A stretch of 64,000 nucleotides of DNA from Oscillospiraceae bacterium (GCA_015067545.1 SVMG01000004.1:62001-126000), one strand, 5' to 3'; counted from the stretch's first letter, positions 52,496-62,168 are shown. Made by a program: numbers and translations. Notes: generated by a model from the letters alone, not told the origin.

Positions 52496-53482
52496 TTACT
52501 TTTTTGTAGCCTGCTTGGCGCCCAGAAGCAGTTTCGTAGCCCAGTACCAGCCATGGCGGTTGCACCAAAGGACGATCTTCCGATTTCGCGCCTGGCCCTT
52601 CAGATAGGGATTGTCGTACAAATTCTCGAAAGATGCCAAATACTCCTGCAATTTGGCGATCACTTCGTTTCGTTCCTTGCCCTTGCCCATGGCCACCCGG
52701 GCGATACCGGATACAGCCACGTGCTCGATCACCAGAAATTCCAGGGCATCCTTATAGGTCTCATACGCGCCCTGCTCCCGGAACCAGCCCAGCAGATCCT
52801 GGAACGCCTCGATCACTTCCAAATTCCGGCGGTAATTTCGATTGTTCATGATAGAGCCTTCCCGCTGAACATAGAAAAACAGGGAATCGTCCACATAGCT
52901 GATCTTTTCCGCCCGCAGATACAGCTTGGGCGTCAGTCTCATATCCTCATACCACACTCTGCTGACATAGGAGAAGCCCTCCAGCAGTTCCCGCTTATAG
53001 AGCTTGCCCCAAGCGCTGACCCGGTTGAACAAAATCTCCGGCTCTTGCGTCAGACTGGTTGTTGCGCTGCGGTATTGGTTTTTGTAGGCCAGAAGCACAC
53101 TGCCGTCCTCCCGGACATCATAGCAGTTGGCGATTACCATATCGCTGGCCGTTTTTTCTGCGGCAGTCACCATGACTTCCACGCAATTGGGAGCGATATA
53201 GTCGTCGCTGTCCAAAAACAGCACATAGTCGCCTGTTGCGTGCTCCATGCCGTAATTCCGCGCGCCGCCTAGGCCTCGATTCTCGATGGTATAGCAAGAG
53301 AAATTAGGATATTTCGCGGTGTATTCCAGTATGATCTCCAGACTGTCATCGGGGCTGCCGTCATTGACGACAATGACTTCCAGTGCCTTGTAGGTCTGGG
53401 CCGCCACGGAGTCCAAGCATTTGCGCAAATAGTCCCGGACGTTGTAGACTGGAATGATCATGCTGACTGTTTTTTTCGCCAT
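52496..53482 (-). CDS. Family 2 glycosyltransferase
   Basis: A 328-residue GT-A fold enzyme for assembly of the surface polysaccharide repeat unit. The N-terminal MIIPVYNVRDYLRKCLDSVAAQTY, EVIVVNDGSPDDS, ENRGLGGARNYGMEHATGDYVLFLDSDD (DxD metal site) are standard. The C-terminal part has basic patches and probably contacts the lipid-linked acceptor at the membrane; no clear transmembrane helix. One base separates it from the flippase gene upstream. Donor and acceptor sugars cannot be read. Confidence 0.92.
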   Translation of the reverse strand: MAKKTVSMIIPVYNVRDYLRKCLDSVAAQTYKALEVIVVNDGSPDDSLEIILEYTAKYPNFSCYTIENRGLGGARNYGMEHATGDYVLFLDSDDYIAPNCVEVMVTAAEKTASDMVIANCYDVREDGSVLLAYKNQYRSATTSLTQEPEILFNRVSAWGKLYKRELLEGFSYVSRVWYEDMRLTPKLYLRAEKISYVDDSLFFYVQREGSIMNNRNYRRNLEVIEAFQDLLGWFREQGAYETYKDALEFLVIEHVAVSGIARVAMGKGKERNEVIAKLQEYLASFENLYDNPYLKGQARNRKIVLWCNRHGWYWATKLLLGAKQATKK

Positions 53483-53483
53483 A

Positions 53484-54926
53484 TTATCCTCTCCTTCTCA
53501 GCAAATTCTTTACCTTACCAAAAATATTCCAGAAAATTTCATTTTTCGTCACAGCCGTAATGGCGACATACACTGCAACGCCTGCACCAACTTCTGCCAG
53601 CAGCTTCAAAATCACGTGCATTTGGATCTGCGCCACCAGCGTAACCGCCAAGAACATGACCACAGAAGCTATTGCCACCCAGGCGTTGTTTTTCAACACA
53701 GTCTTCAGACTGATCATATCCCGGGTATTGAAGTAGCAGATCAGCATGACTACCAATTCCGCGGTAATAGATGCAATACAAGCACCGAATACACCCAGCA
53801 GCGGAATCAAGCATACGTTGATCGCCACATTCACCGCTGCGCCGGAGATCATTGCAATGGTGTAGATTTTTTCCCGTTTAAGCGGGATCAGCAACTGCAC
53901 ACCCAGGATGCTGTTGCAGGACGATGTCAGCACCACCACGCTGATGATCTGCAAGGTAGGCACTACCTGCAAAAATTCTTCTCCCAGGAAAAGTGGAATA
54001 AAATCCGGGGCTACTGCAATGATGCCCATTACTGCCGGCAGCGCCAAAAACAGAGTAAAATCAATAGATTTGTGGATATATTTACGAATGCCCTCGGAAT
54101 CATTGGCGGCAGTCAAATTGGAAATCCGGGCCATCATCACATAGCCCAGGGTCTGCATCATGCCTGCAATCATACGCACCAGCCGTTGGGCCTGATCGTA
54201 AATACCAACATTGTCCGTATTGGTCATCCAGCCCAAGAGCGTCCTGTCTAACAGAACATACACATAGTTCATGATCTGCGGCACAAAGAGTGCAAGGCTC
54301 TCTTTCAAATGCCGGAAAGGCTTCAGCGGTTCGCTGATGCGCAGTTTCACATAACCGGGCAAATAGGCGATCATCATCAAATTACCGATCAGGGTACTTC
54401 CAACAATAGCCAAAACATAGATCGGCAGGTCTTCCGGGGTCTTGACGAAGACAAACAGCGCAACGATGAACAGCAGTTTCATCAGCAAATTGCGGATGGT
54501 GACCTTTTTAAAGTCCTCAATGCCCTGGTAGAACCAAGAAATATCCAATCCCGTTGCTACAATAGTTACAATATGGATGCGGAACAAATATGCATACTCC
54601 CCACCCACGCACAGCGAGGGAATAAACACCGCCAAAGTGATCAGCATGAGGATAAGCTTCAGCGCCAGGATTTCCAGTGTTGCCTGCGCCAGACTCTTTT
54701 CATCTTCCCGTACAACAGCGATTTTACGCACTGCATACATGGATGTTCCCAATGCACCAAACAGGGTAAAATATGTCACAATGCTCTCTGTATAGGAATG
54801 GACGCCGGTGGCACCCAAGCCCAAAGCACGGGCAACATAGGGTGTGGTTACAATGGGCAGTACCGTCGCCAGAACTTGGTACAGCATATTGTAAAACAGA
54901 TTTTCTGCGATACTTCTTTGCTTCAT
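53484..54926 (-). CDS. Wzx-type polysaccharide flippase
   Basis: A 480-residue MATE/MOP-superfamily membrane protein with about 12-14 helices. The opening NLFYNMLYQVLATVLPIVTTPYVARALG is highly typical of Wzx/RfbX flippases, as is the ILALKLILMLITLAVFIPSL and MISLKTVLKNNAW layout. It would move undecaprenyl-linked repeat units across the membrane. It is in the operon with a Wzy-like polymerase and glycosyltransferases. Lies 12 bp after the upstream glycosyltransferase gene. Confidence 0.93.
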   Translation of the reverse strand: MKQRSIAENLFYNMLYQVLATVLPIVTTPYVARALGLGATGVHSYTESIVTYFTLFGALGTSMYAVRKIAVVREDEKSLAQATLEILALKLILMLITLAVFIPSLCVGGEYAYLFRIHIVTIVATGLDISWFYQGIEDFKKVTIRNLLMKLLFIVALFVFVKTPEDLPIYVLAIVGSTLIGNLMMIAYLPGYVKLRISEPLKPFRHLKESLALFVPQIMNYVYVLLDRTLLGWMTNTDNVGIYDQAQRLVRMIAGMMQTLGYVMMARISNLTAANDSEGIRKYIHKSIDFTLFLALPAVMGIIAVAPDFIPLFLGEEFLQVVPTLQIISVVVLTSSCNSILGVQLLIPLKREKIYTIAMISGAAVNVAINVCLIPLLGVFGACIASITAELVVMLICYFNTRDMISLKTVLKNNAWVAIASVVMFLAVTLVAQIQMHVILKLLAEVGAGVAVYVAITAVTKNEIFWNIFGKVKNLLRRRG

Positions 54927-54938
54927 GAAAAAACGACC

Positions 54939-56045
54939 TTACAATGAATTTAAAAGTTTTTCAATGTTTTCTTTTTGCCTAGCCATAGAAAAGTCTTCGA
55001 TGCGTTCCAGGCATGCTTGCGACATTTGCTGATATCGCACCTCATCCGCAAGCAACTGCGCGATGGCATCTGCACAGGCTTCCGGAGAATCCACCAAAAT
55101 GCCGCATCGGCCATCCTGACTCATTTCCTGCACACCGCCCACATGGGTGCTAATAAAAGGTTTACCCAAAGCCATGCCCTCTGCAAAGACCGTAGGGAAT
55201 CCTTCCGCTAAGGACAACATACAGATAATCTTCCCCTGTGCAATCAGCGGATACGGATTCTGCTGATATCCCAGCAGAGACACCCGGTCTTCCAAATGGT
55301 ACTCGGATATTTTGTTCCGAACTTCTGTTTCCAGTTCTCCTTGCCCCAGGAAGTAAAAATGCACCGGTACGTTTCTCTCGTTTAAGATGCGCGCCACTTC
55401 CAACAAGGCCAGCGGCTGCTTTCGTTCGTCCAATCGGCCAAGAAATACAACTGCATTCGACTGCAGTGTAATGTCACAGGTTTCCTTAGACCGTTGCCGA
55501 ATATTGTCTAAATGAATACCGTTATAGATCCGTACAATTTTTTGCGCACACTCCGGAAAGATTTCAGCAACAGATCGTTCCGTGTTTTCTGAAATCACAA
55601 CGATTTTCGTGGCCCGTCGGAAACTGCGCCTTTGCAAACATCGTTGCAATGTGCTGTTTTTCAGATCGTAAACATCTGTATGAACCCACATAATCGCCTT
55701 GGTATTCTTAGTTTCCTTTACCAAAAAAGACGGGATCTGATAATTGAACGATATTTCCATATCATATTGGTCCTTGATATACCATTTTCTTAAAAGTTCT
55801 GGACAAAAATGCACCAATATGTGTTTGATCAGTTTTTCTGCTTTCCCTGCACGGGTAATATCCAAAATTCCGGGCAGCACTGTAACATATTCCGGTACCT
55901 TTTCGGTCTTTATGTTGTAATCTGCATAAGGAAGAATGGTCACTTCATACTTTTCCGGATCCAGATTGCGTACAGTATCAGCTAAAATCTTCTCTGCTCC
56001 ACCGCCCATGGAAAAGGTATAGGGAACAAACAATATTTTCTTCAT
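54939..56045 (-). CDS. Family 4 glycosyltransferase
   Basis: A 368-residue GT-B fold enzyme. MKKILFVPYTFSMGGGAEKIL at the N-terminus and the nucleotide-binding SLAEGFPTVFAEGMALGKPFISTHVGGVQEM (about residues 275-305, with the E-x7-E motif) are typical of GT4. It overlaps the polymerase gene by 4 bp. Role: adds one sugar to the lipid-linked repeat unit; sugar unknown. Confidence 0.92.
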   Translation of the reverse strand: MKKILFVPYTFSMGGGAEKILADTVRNLDPEKYEVTILPYADYNIKTEKVPEYVTVLPGILDITRAGKAEKLIKHILVHFCPELLRKWYIKDQYDMEISFNYQIPSFLVKETKNTKAIMWVHTDVYDLKNSTLQRCLQRRSFRRATKIVVISENTERSVAEIFPECAQKIVRIYNGIHLDNIRQRSKETCDITLQSNAVVFLGRLDERKQPLALLEVARILNERNVPVHFYFLGQGELETEVRNKISEYHLEDRVSLLGYQQNPYPLIAQGKIICMLSLAEGFPTVFAEGMALGKPFISTHVGGVQEMSQDGRCGILVDSPEACADAIAQLLADEVRYQQMSQACLERIEDFSMARQKENIEKLLNSL

Positions 56046-57430
56046 TTCTGCTCCTTTTTAATCTTGCAGATATAATAAGCATACGCCAACATCAAGGAAA
56101 TATAGATCGATGCATTAGGCCGGCGAAGCACATTAGCGGACAATTCTGCACAGCCCATGCTTAGCACCAGGCTCAGACCCAATAGAACTTTGTCCATCGG
56201 AGGTTTTTTTAGGTTTTTAAAGATATCCTTGATCAGGATGATTGCAAAATATCCTAAAAATACCGCGTACAATGCAATACCTACAATACCGTAGAAAAAG
56301 AAAATAGCAGGGAAATCATTTTCAGGGTCAAAGGTATCACCTTCGAAATACATATCTGCATCTTCAAAACCAAACAGCCATGTGAAGATATCCTTCTCCG
56401 CCATAACCAAACGGCCGAAGTTCACTTTCATCCCTCTGCTATCCAGCAATTCCGATGCATCAATCTGTCCTCCATAGATTTCCAAAACCTTATCGTAGCC
56501 AAACCGTTTCTCCATATCTTCCAAAATGGTATCCTTCAGGTCAACTTTTGTTCCTTCCGGATCCTTGCCCGGATCCTTGCCCGGATCCTTGTCTGGATCT
56601 TTATTCGGATCCTTGCCCTGGTTTTGAAGCAATTCTTCCCACTCCATAAGCGATTGGTTCTCTGCCGCACTGACCTGCTGACTGGGGGAATAGGGGTAGA
56701 CAAACACCGTCACAACCATGGCCACAACCAACGCCGCCACCACGACCCATCTTTTTTCCCGATTCCAAAGAATAAGTACCAAAAATGCAATGGTCGCAAT
56801 GAAGATAGAATACAACGCCACCAATGTACCCAGCAGGAACATCAAAGTAAAGGCAACCGCCATCGTAAGGATAAAAACCAGGTTGTTTTTCTTTTGATAT
56901 GCATCGAACATCGCCAGCATGGCCATTACAGAGATAATAAAGCTTTGGGAATTACCTGTATAGAACCAGCCCTTGATGCCCACATCGGGGTAATAGGTAT
57001 ACACCGGCATGTTTACTGCGAAGGAAAGCAAAATGCTTGCTCCAATGATGATGTAGTTGATGCCGAAATATTTTCCCATCTCTTGGGGGAATCGCTCAGC
57101 GCGCTGAAACAGTGTGATAAACGCAAGGGTCAGTGCCGGCATCTGAATGGTTCTGAGAAAACCGTTTGCATCAGAAACCAGGGAATAACCATCTCTTGCG
57201 CAGATCAGCATATGAACGATCCAATACGCGCCCAAAATTCCCGCAAAAATGTAATACACCTTTTTCCGGTCCGACAGAATGAAGGCATATACCATGATCA
57301 CACCGAAGATCGCCAGCCGCAAAAGAGACGTGACGGATGTCATCCCAGTCTGGATTGCAAAGTAAGAAGCGATATCCAGGATCGGTTGTATCATAATGAG
57401 CATCGCTAAAATGATGCTGTTTTTATCCAT
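56042..57430 (-). CDS. Wzy-like O-antigen/polysaccharide polymerase
   Basis: A 462-residue membrane protein with about 12 helices and a large extracellular loop near residues 265-380, the usual Wzy/WaaL layout. The loop contains an acidic-lysine repeat (GKDPNKDPDKDPGKDPGKDP). It probably polymerises repeat units outside the membrane. The start is uncertain: ATG 57430 overlaps the upstream gene by 8 bp; ATGs at 57448 and 57457 or TTG 57460 would add up to ten residues. Assignment rests on topology and operon, since Wzy proteins have little sequence conservation. Confidence 0.8.
   Translation of the reverse strand: MDKNSIILAMLIMIQPILDIASYFAIQTGMTSVTSLLRLAIFGVIMVYAFILSDRKKVYYIFAGILGAYWIVHMLICARDGYSLVSDANGFLRTIQMPALTLAFITLFQRAERFPQEMGKYFGINYIIIGASILLSFAVNMPVYTYYPDVGIKGWFYTGNSQSFIISVMAMLAMFDAYQKKNNLVFILTMAVAFTLMFLLGTLVALYSIFIATIAFLVLILWNREKRWVVVAALVVAMVVTVFVYPYSPSQQVSAAENQSLMEWEELLQNQGKDPNKDPDKDPGKDPGKDPEGTKVDLKDTILEDMEKRFGYDKVLEIYGGQIDASELLDSRGMKVNFGRLVMAEKDIFTWLFGFEDADMYFEGDTFDPENDFPAIFFFYGIVGIALYAVFLGYFAIILIKDIFKNLKKPPMDKVLLGLSLVLSMGCAELSANVLRRPNASIYISLMLAYAYYICKIKKEQK
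56557..56616. repeat. Five tandem 12-bp units inside the polymerase gene
   Basis: Units of the form CCGGATCCTTGC are repeated five times with increasing divergence (units 4 and 5 differ most). In frame they encode alternating K-D-P-G/N/D tetrapeptides. Copy number changes would keep the frame and only vary loop length. Confidence 0.9.
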
Positions 57431-58586
57431 TTTCAGCACGTAAGTCATCCTTTCCATCAATCAGTGCTTCCCATTTTGCTATGACGGTTTCTTCCGAGAA
57501 ATCGTTGGCTCTTTTCAGAGCCGCGCTGGACATCTGTGCCCGCTTTTCCGGGTCTTTGATGAGCAAAACGGCCTTTTCTGCAAACGCCTTCTCATCATCC
57601 TCGGCAGTAAGAAATCCGTTCTTGCCATCCTCAATCACCGCTTTGGGACCAACCCGGACATCATAAGCAATAGCCGGCAATCCCTGGCTCATGGCCTCAA
57701 TCATGACAAATGGCAAACCCTCGCTGTGGGAGGTCATCGCATAGAAGATCGACTTCTTCATTTCCTCCAGCACCCGGTCATGCTCCATGCTGCCTGTAAG
57801 GATCACGCCATCTTCCAGTCCTTGCGCGGCGATTTCCTTTTCCAGTTCTTCCTGCTGTTCGCCGCCGCCGATGATCTTCAGCACCGTACCGGTCTGCTCA
57901 AATACCGGCTTCCACAGGCGGATCAGCCGCAAAAAGCCCTTGACAGGATGGAGTCTTCCCACCGCCACCACTTGGTTCTCGGCAGTCACATTCGGCGCTT
58001 TTTCCTCCCCGGCGGGCAGGAAATTGGGCATAGTCACGCACTTAGTGTGGTGATTGTTTTTCATCATTTCCGCTACTTCCTCCTGTAGCTGATCGGTAAG
58101 CAGCGTGAAAATATCGATATTTTTATAATGCTTCTTAAAATCTTGCAGAAGCTTTTTGTCGAAGCAATGGTCATGGTGCAGTTGAGCGATCTTCCGCACG
58201 CCTGCATTGCCATAGTGGGACAGCAGCACAGAATCCTCGTTCCGGGTGGAAATGATCACACCGGAGCGGATCTTGCGGAATTGCTCGATCAGAACCTGCT
58301 TTTTCAGCCGCAGAACGCGGACTGCATAAAGTCCCTCACGGATGATTCCCGGGATATTCTTTTGCTGCACCGCCTGCTTGAATTCTTCCCGATTGGGTCG
58401 AACCTGGGTCAGATATCGAACCTGCACCCGGCTGTCCAAAGGATAGGCCGGTGTGCCCAAATTGTAGGTGCACAGGATCTCCACCTCATACCCCCGGCGC
58501 ACCAGGGCATTGCTCAAGGCGGTAATGGCCATTTCCACACCGCCATGCATCAGATGCAGGGAGGTAATATATATTTTATTTTTCAT
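57423..58586 (-). CDS. Family 4 glycosyltransferase
   Basis: A 387-residue GT-B enzyme. MKNKIYITSLHLMHGGVEMAITALSNAL is the acceptor-side loop, VGRLHPVKGFLRLI the interdomain segment, and SHSEGLPFVMIEAMSQGLPAIAYD the donor site with E-x7-E. I chose the ATG at 58586, seven bases after GGGGGG; an ATG two codons earlier is too close to it. It lies between the UDP-GlcNAc epimerase and the polymerase genes. Sugar specificity unknown. Confidence 0.92.
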   Translation of the reverse strand: MKNKIYITSLHLMHGGVEMAITALSNALVRRGYEVEILCTYNLGTPAYPLDSRVQVRYLTQVRPNREEFKQAVQQKNIPGIIREGLYAVRVLRLKKQVLIEQFRKIRSGVIISTRNEDSVLLSHYGNAGVRKIAQLHHDHCFDKKLLQDFKKHYKNIDIFTLLTDQLQEEVAEMMKNNHHTKCVTMPNFLPAGEEKAPNVTAENQVVAVGRLHPVKGFLRLIRLWKPVFEQTGTVLKIIGGGEQQEELEKEIAAQGLEDGVILTGSMEHDRVLEEMKKSIFYAMTSHSEGLPFVMIEAMSQGLPAIAYDVRVGPKAVIEDGKNGFLTAEDDEKAFAEKAVLLIKDPEKRAQMSSAALKRANDFSEETVIAKWEALIDGKDDLRAENG

Positions 58587-58610
58587 ATACATGCCCCCCT
58601 GTCTGTACTA

Positions 58611-59720
58611 TTACTTGCTGAATCTTTCGATAATGGCATCAGCGATGCGCTCACTGGCATGACCGTCGCCATAGGGGTTGGATGCCTTGCTCATACGCTC
58701 GTATTCTGCCTTGTCCGTGAGCAGGCGGATGGTCTCCCGATAGATCACATCACTGTCCGTGCCTACCAACTTCAAAGTGCCAGCCTCGATGCCCTCCGGC
58801 CGTTCGGTGGTATCTCGCAAAACCAGCACGGGCTTGCCCAGAGAGGGTGCTTCCTCCTGGATACCGCCGCTGTCACTCAGAATGATATGGGCAAGATTTT
58901 GAAAATTGTGGAAATTGAACACGTCCAGGGGCTCAATGAGCTTTACCCGGTCGCAGCCGCCGAAAATTTCGTCAGCCGCCGCACGGACGATGGGGTTCTT
59001 ATGGATGGGATAGATCACCTTGATGCCCGGCACTTCGTCCAGCACCCGGCGGATACCCCGGAAGATATTGCGCATAGGCTCACCCAGATTTTCCCGGCGG
59101 TGAGCAGTCAGCAGAATCATCTTGTCTCCTTCCAGCCAGGAAAGCTCAGGATGGGTATAGTTTTCCTTTACGGTGGTACTCATGGCATCGATAGCGGTGT
59201 TTCCGGTAACGTAAATCTTACTGTCGTCAATATTCTCTGCCAGTAGGTTTTCCCGGCTCAAGCCAGTGGGTGCAAAATACATATCCGTCATACAGTCCAC
59301 CATCTGGCGGTTCATTTCCTCAGGATAGGGAGAGTATTTGTTGTAGGTACGAAGGCCCGCTTCCACATGACCGATAGCTGTCTGATTGTAGAATGCAGCC
59401 AGGCCGGCAGCGAAAGTAGTGGATGTGTCGCCATGCACCAGCACGATATCCGGCTTTGCCTGCTTAATAACAGCATCCACGCCGGAAAGTGCACCCATGG
59501 TAATATCCATTAGGGTCTGTCCCCGCTTCATGATGTTTAGATCGTAATCCGGGGTGATCTCAAAAGTAGCCAGCACTTGGTCCAGCATTTCCCGATGCTG
59601 GGCAGTGACGCAGACGATGCTCTCGATCTGCGGGCGTTTTTCCAGTTCCTTTACCAAAGGGGCCATTTTAATTGCTTCCGGCCGTGTTCCGAAAACACTC
59701 ATGACTTTAATTTTATCCAT
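58611..59720 (-). CDS. wecB: UDP-N-acetylglucosamine 2-epimerase (MnaA/WecB)
   Basis: Non-hydrolysing epimerase that makes UDP-ManNAc. The 369-residue protein has VMSVFGTRPEAIKMAPLVKEL at the N-terminus, TAQHREMLDQVL, VHGDTSTTFAAGLAAFYNQ, HVEAGLRTYNKYSPYPEEMNRQ and SDSGGIQEEAPSLGKPVLVLRDTTERPE, all strongly conserved. Its product would feed the TagA/CpsF-type transferase encoded directly upstream, consistent with a ManNAc-containing linkage unit like that of wall teichoic acids or of some capsules. Confidence 0.95.
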   Translation of the reverse strand: MDKIKVMSVFGTRPEAIKMAPLVKELEKRPQIESIVCVTAQHREMLDQVLATFEITPDYDLNIMKRGQTLMDITMGALSGVDAVIKQAKPDIVLVHGDTSTTFAAGLAAFYNQTAIGHVEAGLRTYNKYSPYPEEMNRQMVDCMTDMYFAPTGLSRENLLAENIDDSKIYVTGNTAIDAMSTTVKENYTHPELSWLEGDKMILLTAHRRENLGEPMRNIFRGIRRVLDEVPGIKVIYPIHKNPIVRAAADEIFGGCDRVKLIEPLDVFNFHNFQNLAHIILSDSGGIQEEAPSLGKPVLVLRDTTERPEGIEAGTLKLVGTDSDVIYRETIRLLTDKAEYERMSKASNPYGDGHASERIADAIIERFSK

Positions 59721-59729
59721 GATAGCTCT

Positions 59730-60440
59730 TTATCTCTCCTTCCGCAAAGCAAACAGGAATTTTACATTTCCGTTATAGAACCGCTTGAAACGGCTGGGCT
59801 CGCTGGCGATCCGGTAAAACCATTCCAGGTTGTGCTTGATAAAGAATTCCGGAGCTCGCTGTTTCATACCGCTGAGCACATCAAAACTGCCGCCCACACC
59901 CACAAAGATTCCCTTGCGGAAATCTCGGAAATGCTTGTAAATCAACTTTTCTTGTGCAGGCATGCCCAACGCAACCAAAACGATATCCGGCTCAACCTTT
60001 TTCATATCCTCAAAGACTGCGTCCTTATCGCCTACATAACCATTGACCGCACCACAGATGGTAAGGTTGGGATATTTTTCCCGAATCACAGCGCACAGAG
60101 CGTCAATGACCTCTTGCTTCGCGCCCAGTAGAAAAATGGACTTATGATACTCGTGGCCGTAGGCCAGCAAACTTTGGGCCAACTCCACGCCGGGGATACG
60201 CTCCGGCAGATGGATGCCTACGATTTTTCCGCCTTTGACCAAGCCGATGGCATCCGCTGCCATGGTAACTTCTTCGTCCAAAAGCATTTTTTCCATTTCC
60301 GGGTCGCTTTTGCCCAACATAAATGCTTCCGGATTCGCTGTGATCAGGAACATCCGCTTTTCGTTCAGCAGATGATCTTTCAGTATTTCCACAAATGCTT
60401 CCTTTGTTCCCTTGAAAAGCCTTTCAAAGAATCTCTTCAT
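59730..60440 (-). CDS. WecG/TagA/CpsF-family (GT26) glycosyltransferase
   Basis: A 236-residue membrane-associated transferase. Family marks are ITANPEAFMLGKSDPEM, TMAADAIGLVKGGKIVG, RIPGVELAQSLL, IFLLGAKQEVIDAL, and the C-terminal VALGMPAQEKLIYKHF and GVGGSFDVLSGMKQRAPEFF. TagA adds ManNAc to GlcNAc-PP-undecaprenol in teichoic acid synthesis. The next gene makes UDP-ManNAc, supporting the same activity here. No downstream tagB/tagF genes are present, so the product is a polysaccharide, not classical teichoic acid. Confidence 0.93.
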   Translation of the reverse strand: MKRFFERLFKGTKEAFVEILKDHLLNEKRMFLITANPEAFMLGKSDPEMEKMLLDEEVTMAADAIGLVKGGKIVGIHLPERIPGVELAQSLLAYGHEYHKSIFLLGAKQEVIDALCAVIREKYPNLTICGAVNGYVGDKDAVFEDMKKVEPDIVLVALGMPAQEKLIYKHFRDFRKGIFVGVGGSFDVLSGMKQRAPEFFIKHNLEWFYRIASEPSRFKRFYNGNVKFLFALRKER

Positions 60441-60458
60441 TTTCAGTTCCTCTGTTTC

Positions 60459-61880
60459 TTATTTTCCAGCAGGAGTGCCTTCCGCCTCTTCTTTCATCTG
60501 CTGCAGGACCTCTTGCGACTGCTGCTCCAGGATCTCAGTCTGTTCAAAACCCTCTGTGCTCTCTTTGCTGAGCATGATCCGCAGCGTCAGCAGGATCAGC
60601 TTGATATCCAGCATCAGCGAATAGTTTTCAATATACATCATATCAAGCCGCAGCTTGTCGTAAGGCGATGTGTTGTACTTACCGTAAATCTGAGCATAGC
60701 CGGTGAGGCCGCCCTTGACCTTGGTGCGGAAATCGAATTCCGGCACTTCCTGGCCGTACTTGATCATGTGCTCCACACGCTCCGGACGAGGGCCGACGAT
60801 GCTCATATCACCCTTGATGATATTGAGGATCTGGGGCAGCTCGTCGATCCGGGTGGCACGGGTAAACCGACCAACCTTGGTGATTCGGGGGTCGTGACCG
60901 GTGGCAGGAATGGAGTGACCCTCCTTTTCTGCATCCACAATCATGCTGCGGAATTTCAGAATATCAAAAACCTTGCCGTCCAGGGACATTCTGGCCTGCT
61001 TGTAGAACACCGGGCCGCCGTCCTCCAGCTTAATAGCCAGCGCCACCAGCAGCATAATGGGAGCTGCCGGAATCATAGCGATCAGACAGATCACAAGATC
61101 CATAAGCCGCTTGATGAAGCACTGCACAGAGGTCAAGCCCATGCCCTTGACCAGCAGCAAGGGCGTATCAAACAAATTGATGCTCTCCGCACCGCGCACC
61201 ACGATATCCGTGACCTTGGGGGTCAGATAGGTGCGGATCTTGTTGCGGTAGCAGAATTTCAAAATGTCATTGCGGATCTGCGCGGGCACATCGTTAATGA
61301 TCACCGCATCGTATTTGACGATCTGCTGGCAGATGCTCTCCAGACCCTCGTCCACGGAGATCAGCTTGACAATGTGATATTTGTCCGGGCGTGTCTCCAT
61401 TTTGAATTTCAGCGTCACCGCCTCATCCCGGCCAAGGATCATCACCATGTCCTTGGGGACGTACATCCGATGGTAAACAGCAGAATACGTCAGTGTGCAA
61501 ATAAATGCAACTACCACACCCGCCAGCATGAGCATCAGCATGGGCGCCGGAGAGATCACGCCGTTGGCAATAAGGCACAGCTGCCAATAGGTGATAAAGT
61601 TGGCGATGAACAGGGCGATCAGCTGGGATACCAGCACGTCGCCGTTTCGCAGATAGCCAAACTTATAGCCATCCATGGCAAAAAACAGCACCATCACCAG
61701 CAGTGCATAAATGCCACACAGCACATACTTACCATAACGGGCATAATCGGGGAACAACTGGCCATCATAACCATTGCGGAAAATTAAATAGTAGATCACA
61801 GTCAGAATGATGATCTCCAAAAATCCTTCTCCGCTGCGTATCAGGCTTTTTACGCCGCTCAATGTTCTTTTTCTTTGCAT
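60459..61880 (-). CDS. Polyprenyl glycosylphosphotransferase (initiating sugar transferase)
   Basis: Starts repeat-unit synthesis by moving a sugar-1-phosphate to undecaprenyl phosphate. The 473-residue protein has four N-terminal helices and a CoA-binding-like central domain, then the bacterial sugar transferase domain (KRLMDLVICLIAMIPAAPIMLLVALAIKLEDGGPVFY; RATRIDELPQILNIIKGDMSIVGPRPE; GLTGYAQIYGKYNTSPYDKL). Start ATG at 61880 with GAGG upstream; the upstream open frame is leader. First gene of the operon behind a strong promoter. The C-terminal tail rich in Glu/Gln is cytoplasmic and unremarkable. Confidence 0.93.
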   Translation of the reverse strand: MQRKRTLSGVKSLIRSGEGFLEIIILTVIYYLIFRNGYDGQLFPDYARYGKYVLCGIYALLVMVLFFAMDGYKFGYLRNGDVLVSQLIALFIANFITYWQLCLIANGVISPAPMLMLMLAGVVVAFICTLTYSAVYHRMYVPKDMVMILGRDEAVTLKFKMETRPDKYHIVKLISVDEGLESICQQIVKYDAVIINDVPAQIRNDILKFCYRNKIRTYLTPKVTDIVVRGAESINLFDTPLLLVKGMGLTSVQCFIKRLMDLVICLIAMIPAAPIMLLVALAIKLEDGGPVFYKQARMSLDGKVFDILKFRSMIVDAEKEGHSIPATGHDPRITKVGRFTRATRIDELPQILNIIKGDMSIVGPRPERVEHMIKYGQEVPEFDFRTKVKGGLTGYAQIYGKYNTSPYDKLRLDMMYIENYSLMLDIKLILLTLRIMLSKESTEGFEQTEILEQQSQEVLQQMKEEAEGTPAGK

Positions 61881-62029
61881 CACAATTTCCTCATTCTCTT
61901 TTTCTTGGTGCCAAATCAACACATTTTTTTGGCTCAAACACAGCCCACATATTGTCTGCACAAAAATAAACGATTGAAGTCGTCAAATATGGACATGGGT
62001 GCAGTCACCCAAAATACATATTTCAATTT

Positions 62030-62058
62030 ATTATAGCATTTTTCCCTCTGTATTTCAA
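62030..62058 (-). promoter_or_regulatory. Promoter of the polysaccharide operon
   Basis: TTGAAA (62053-62058), 17-bp spacer, TATAAT (62030-62035). A leader of about 140 nt follows before the first start codon; I see no attenuator in it. Confidence 0.85.
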
Positions 62059-62128
62059 CTCTAAATAATTCCCTGCATATCCGTTGATATCCGAAACTTT
62101 TTCCTGAAGTTTCCACGCATAAAACAGG

Positions 62129-62153
62129 AAAACCACGGAAAAACCGTGGTTTT
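62129..62153. terminator. Terminator after the bile salt hydrolase gene
   Basis: Ten-base arms AAAACCACGG and CCGTGGTTTT around AAAAA, with T-rich flanks. Confidence 0.88.
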
Positions 62154-62168
62154 TCGCTATTTTACAAT

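Noticed and set aside
56557..56616. CRISPR array
   Set aside because: The units are contiguous 12-mers without spacers and are in frame within a coding gene.
61881..62168. Additional gene or attenuator between the polysaccharide operon and the bile salt hydrolase gene
   Set aside because: No supported frame; it holds a promoter, a leader of about 140 nt and the bile salt hydrolase terminator.
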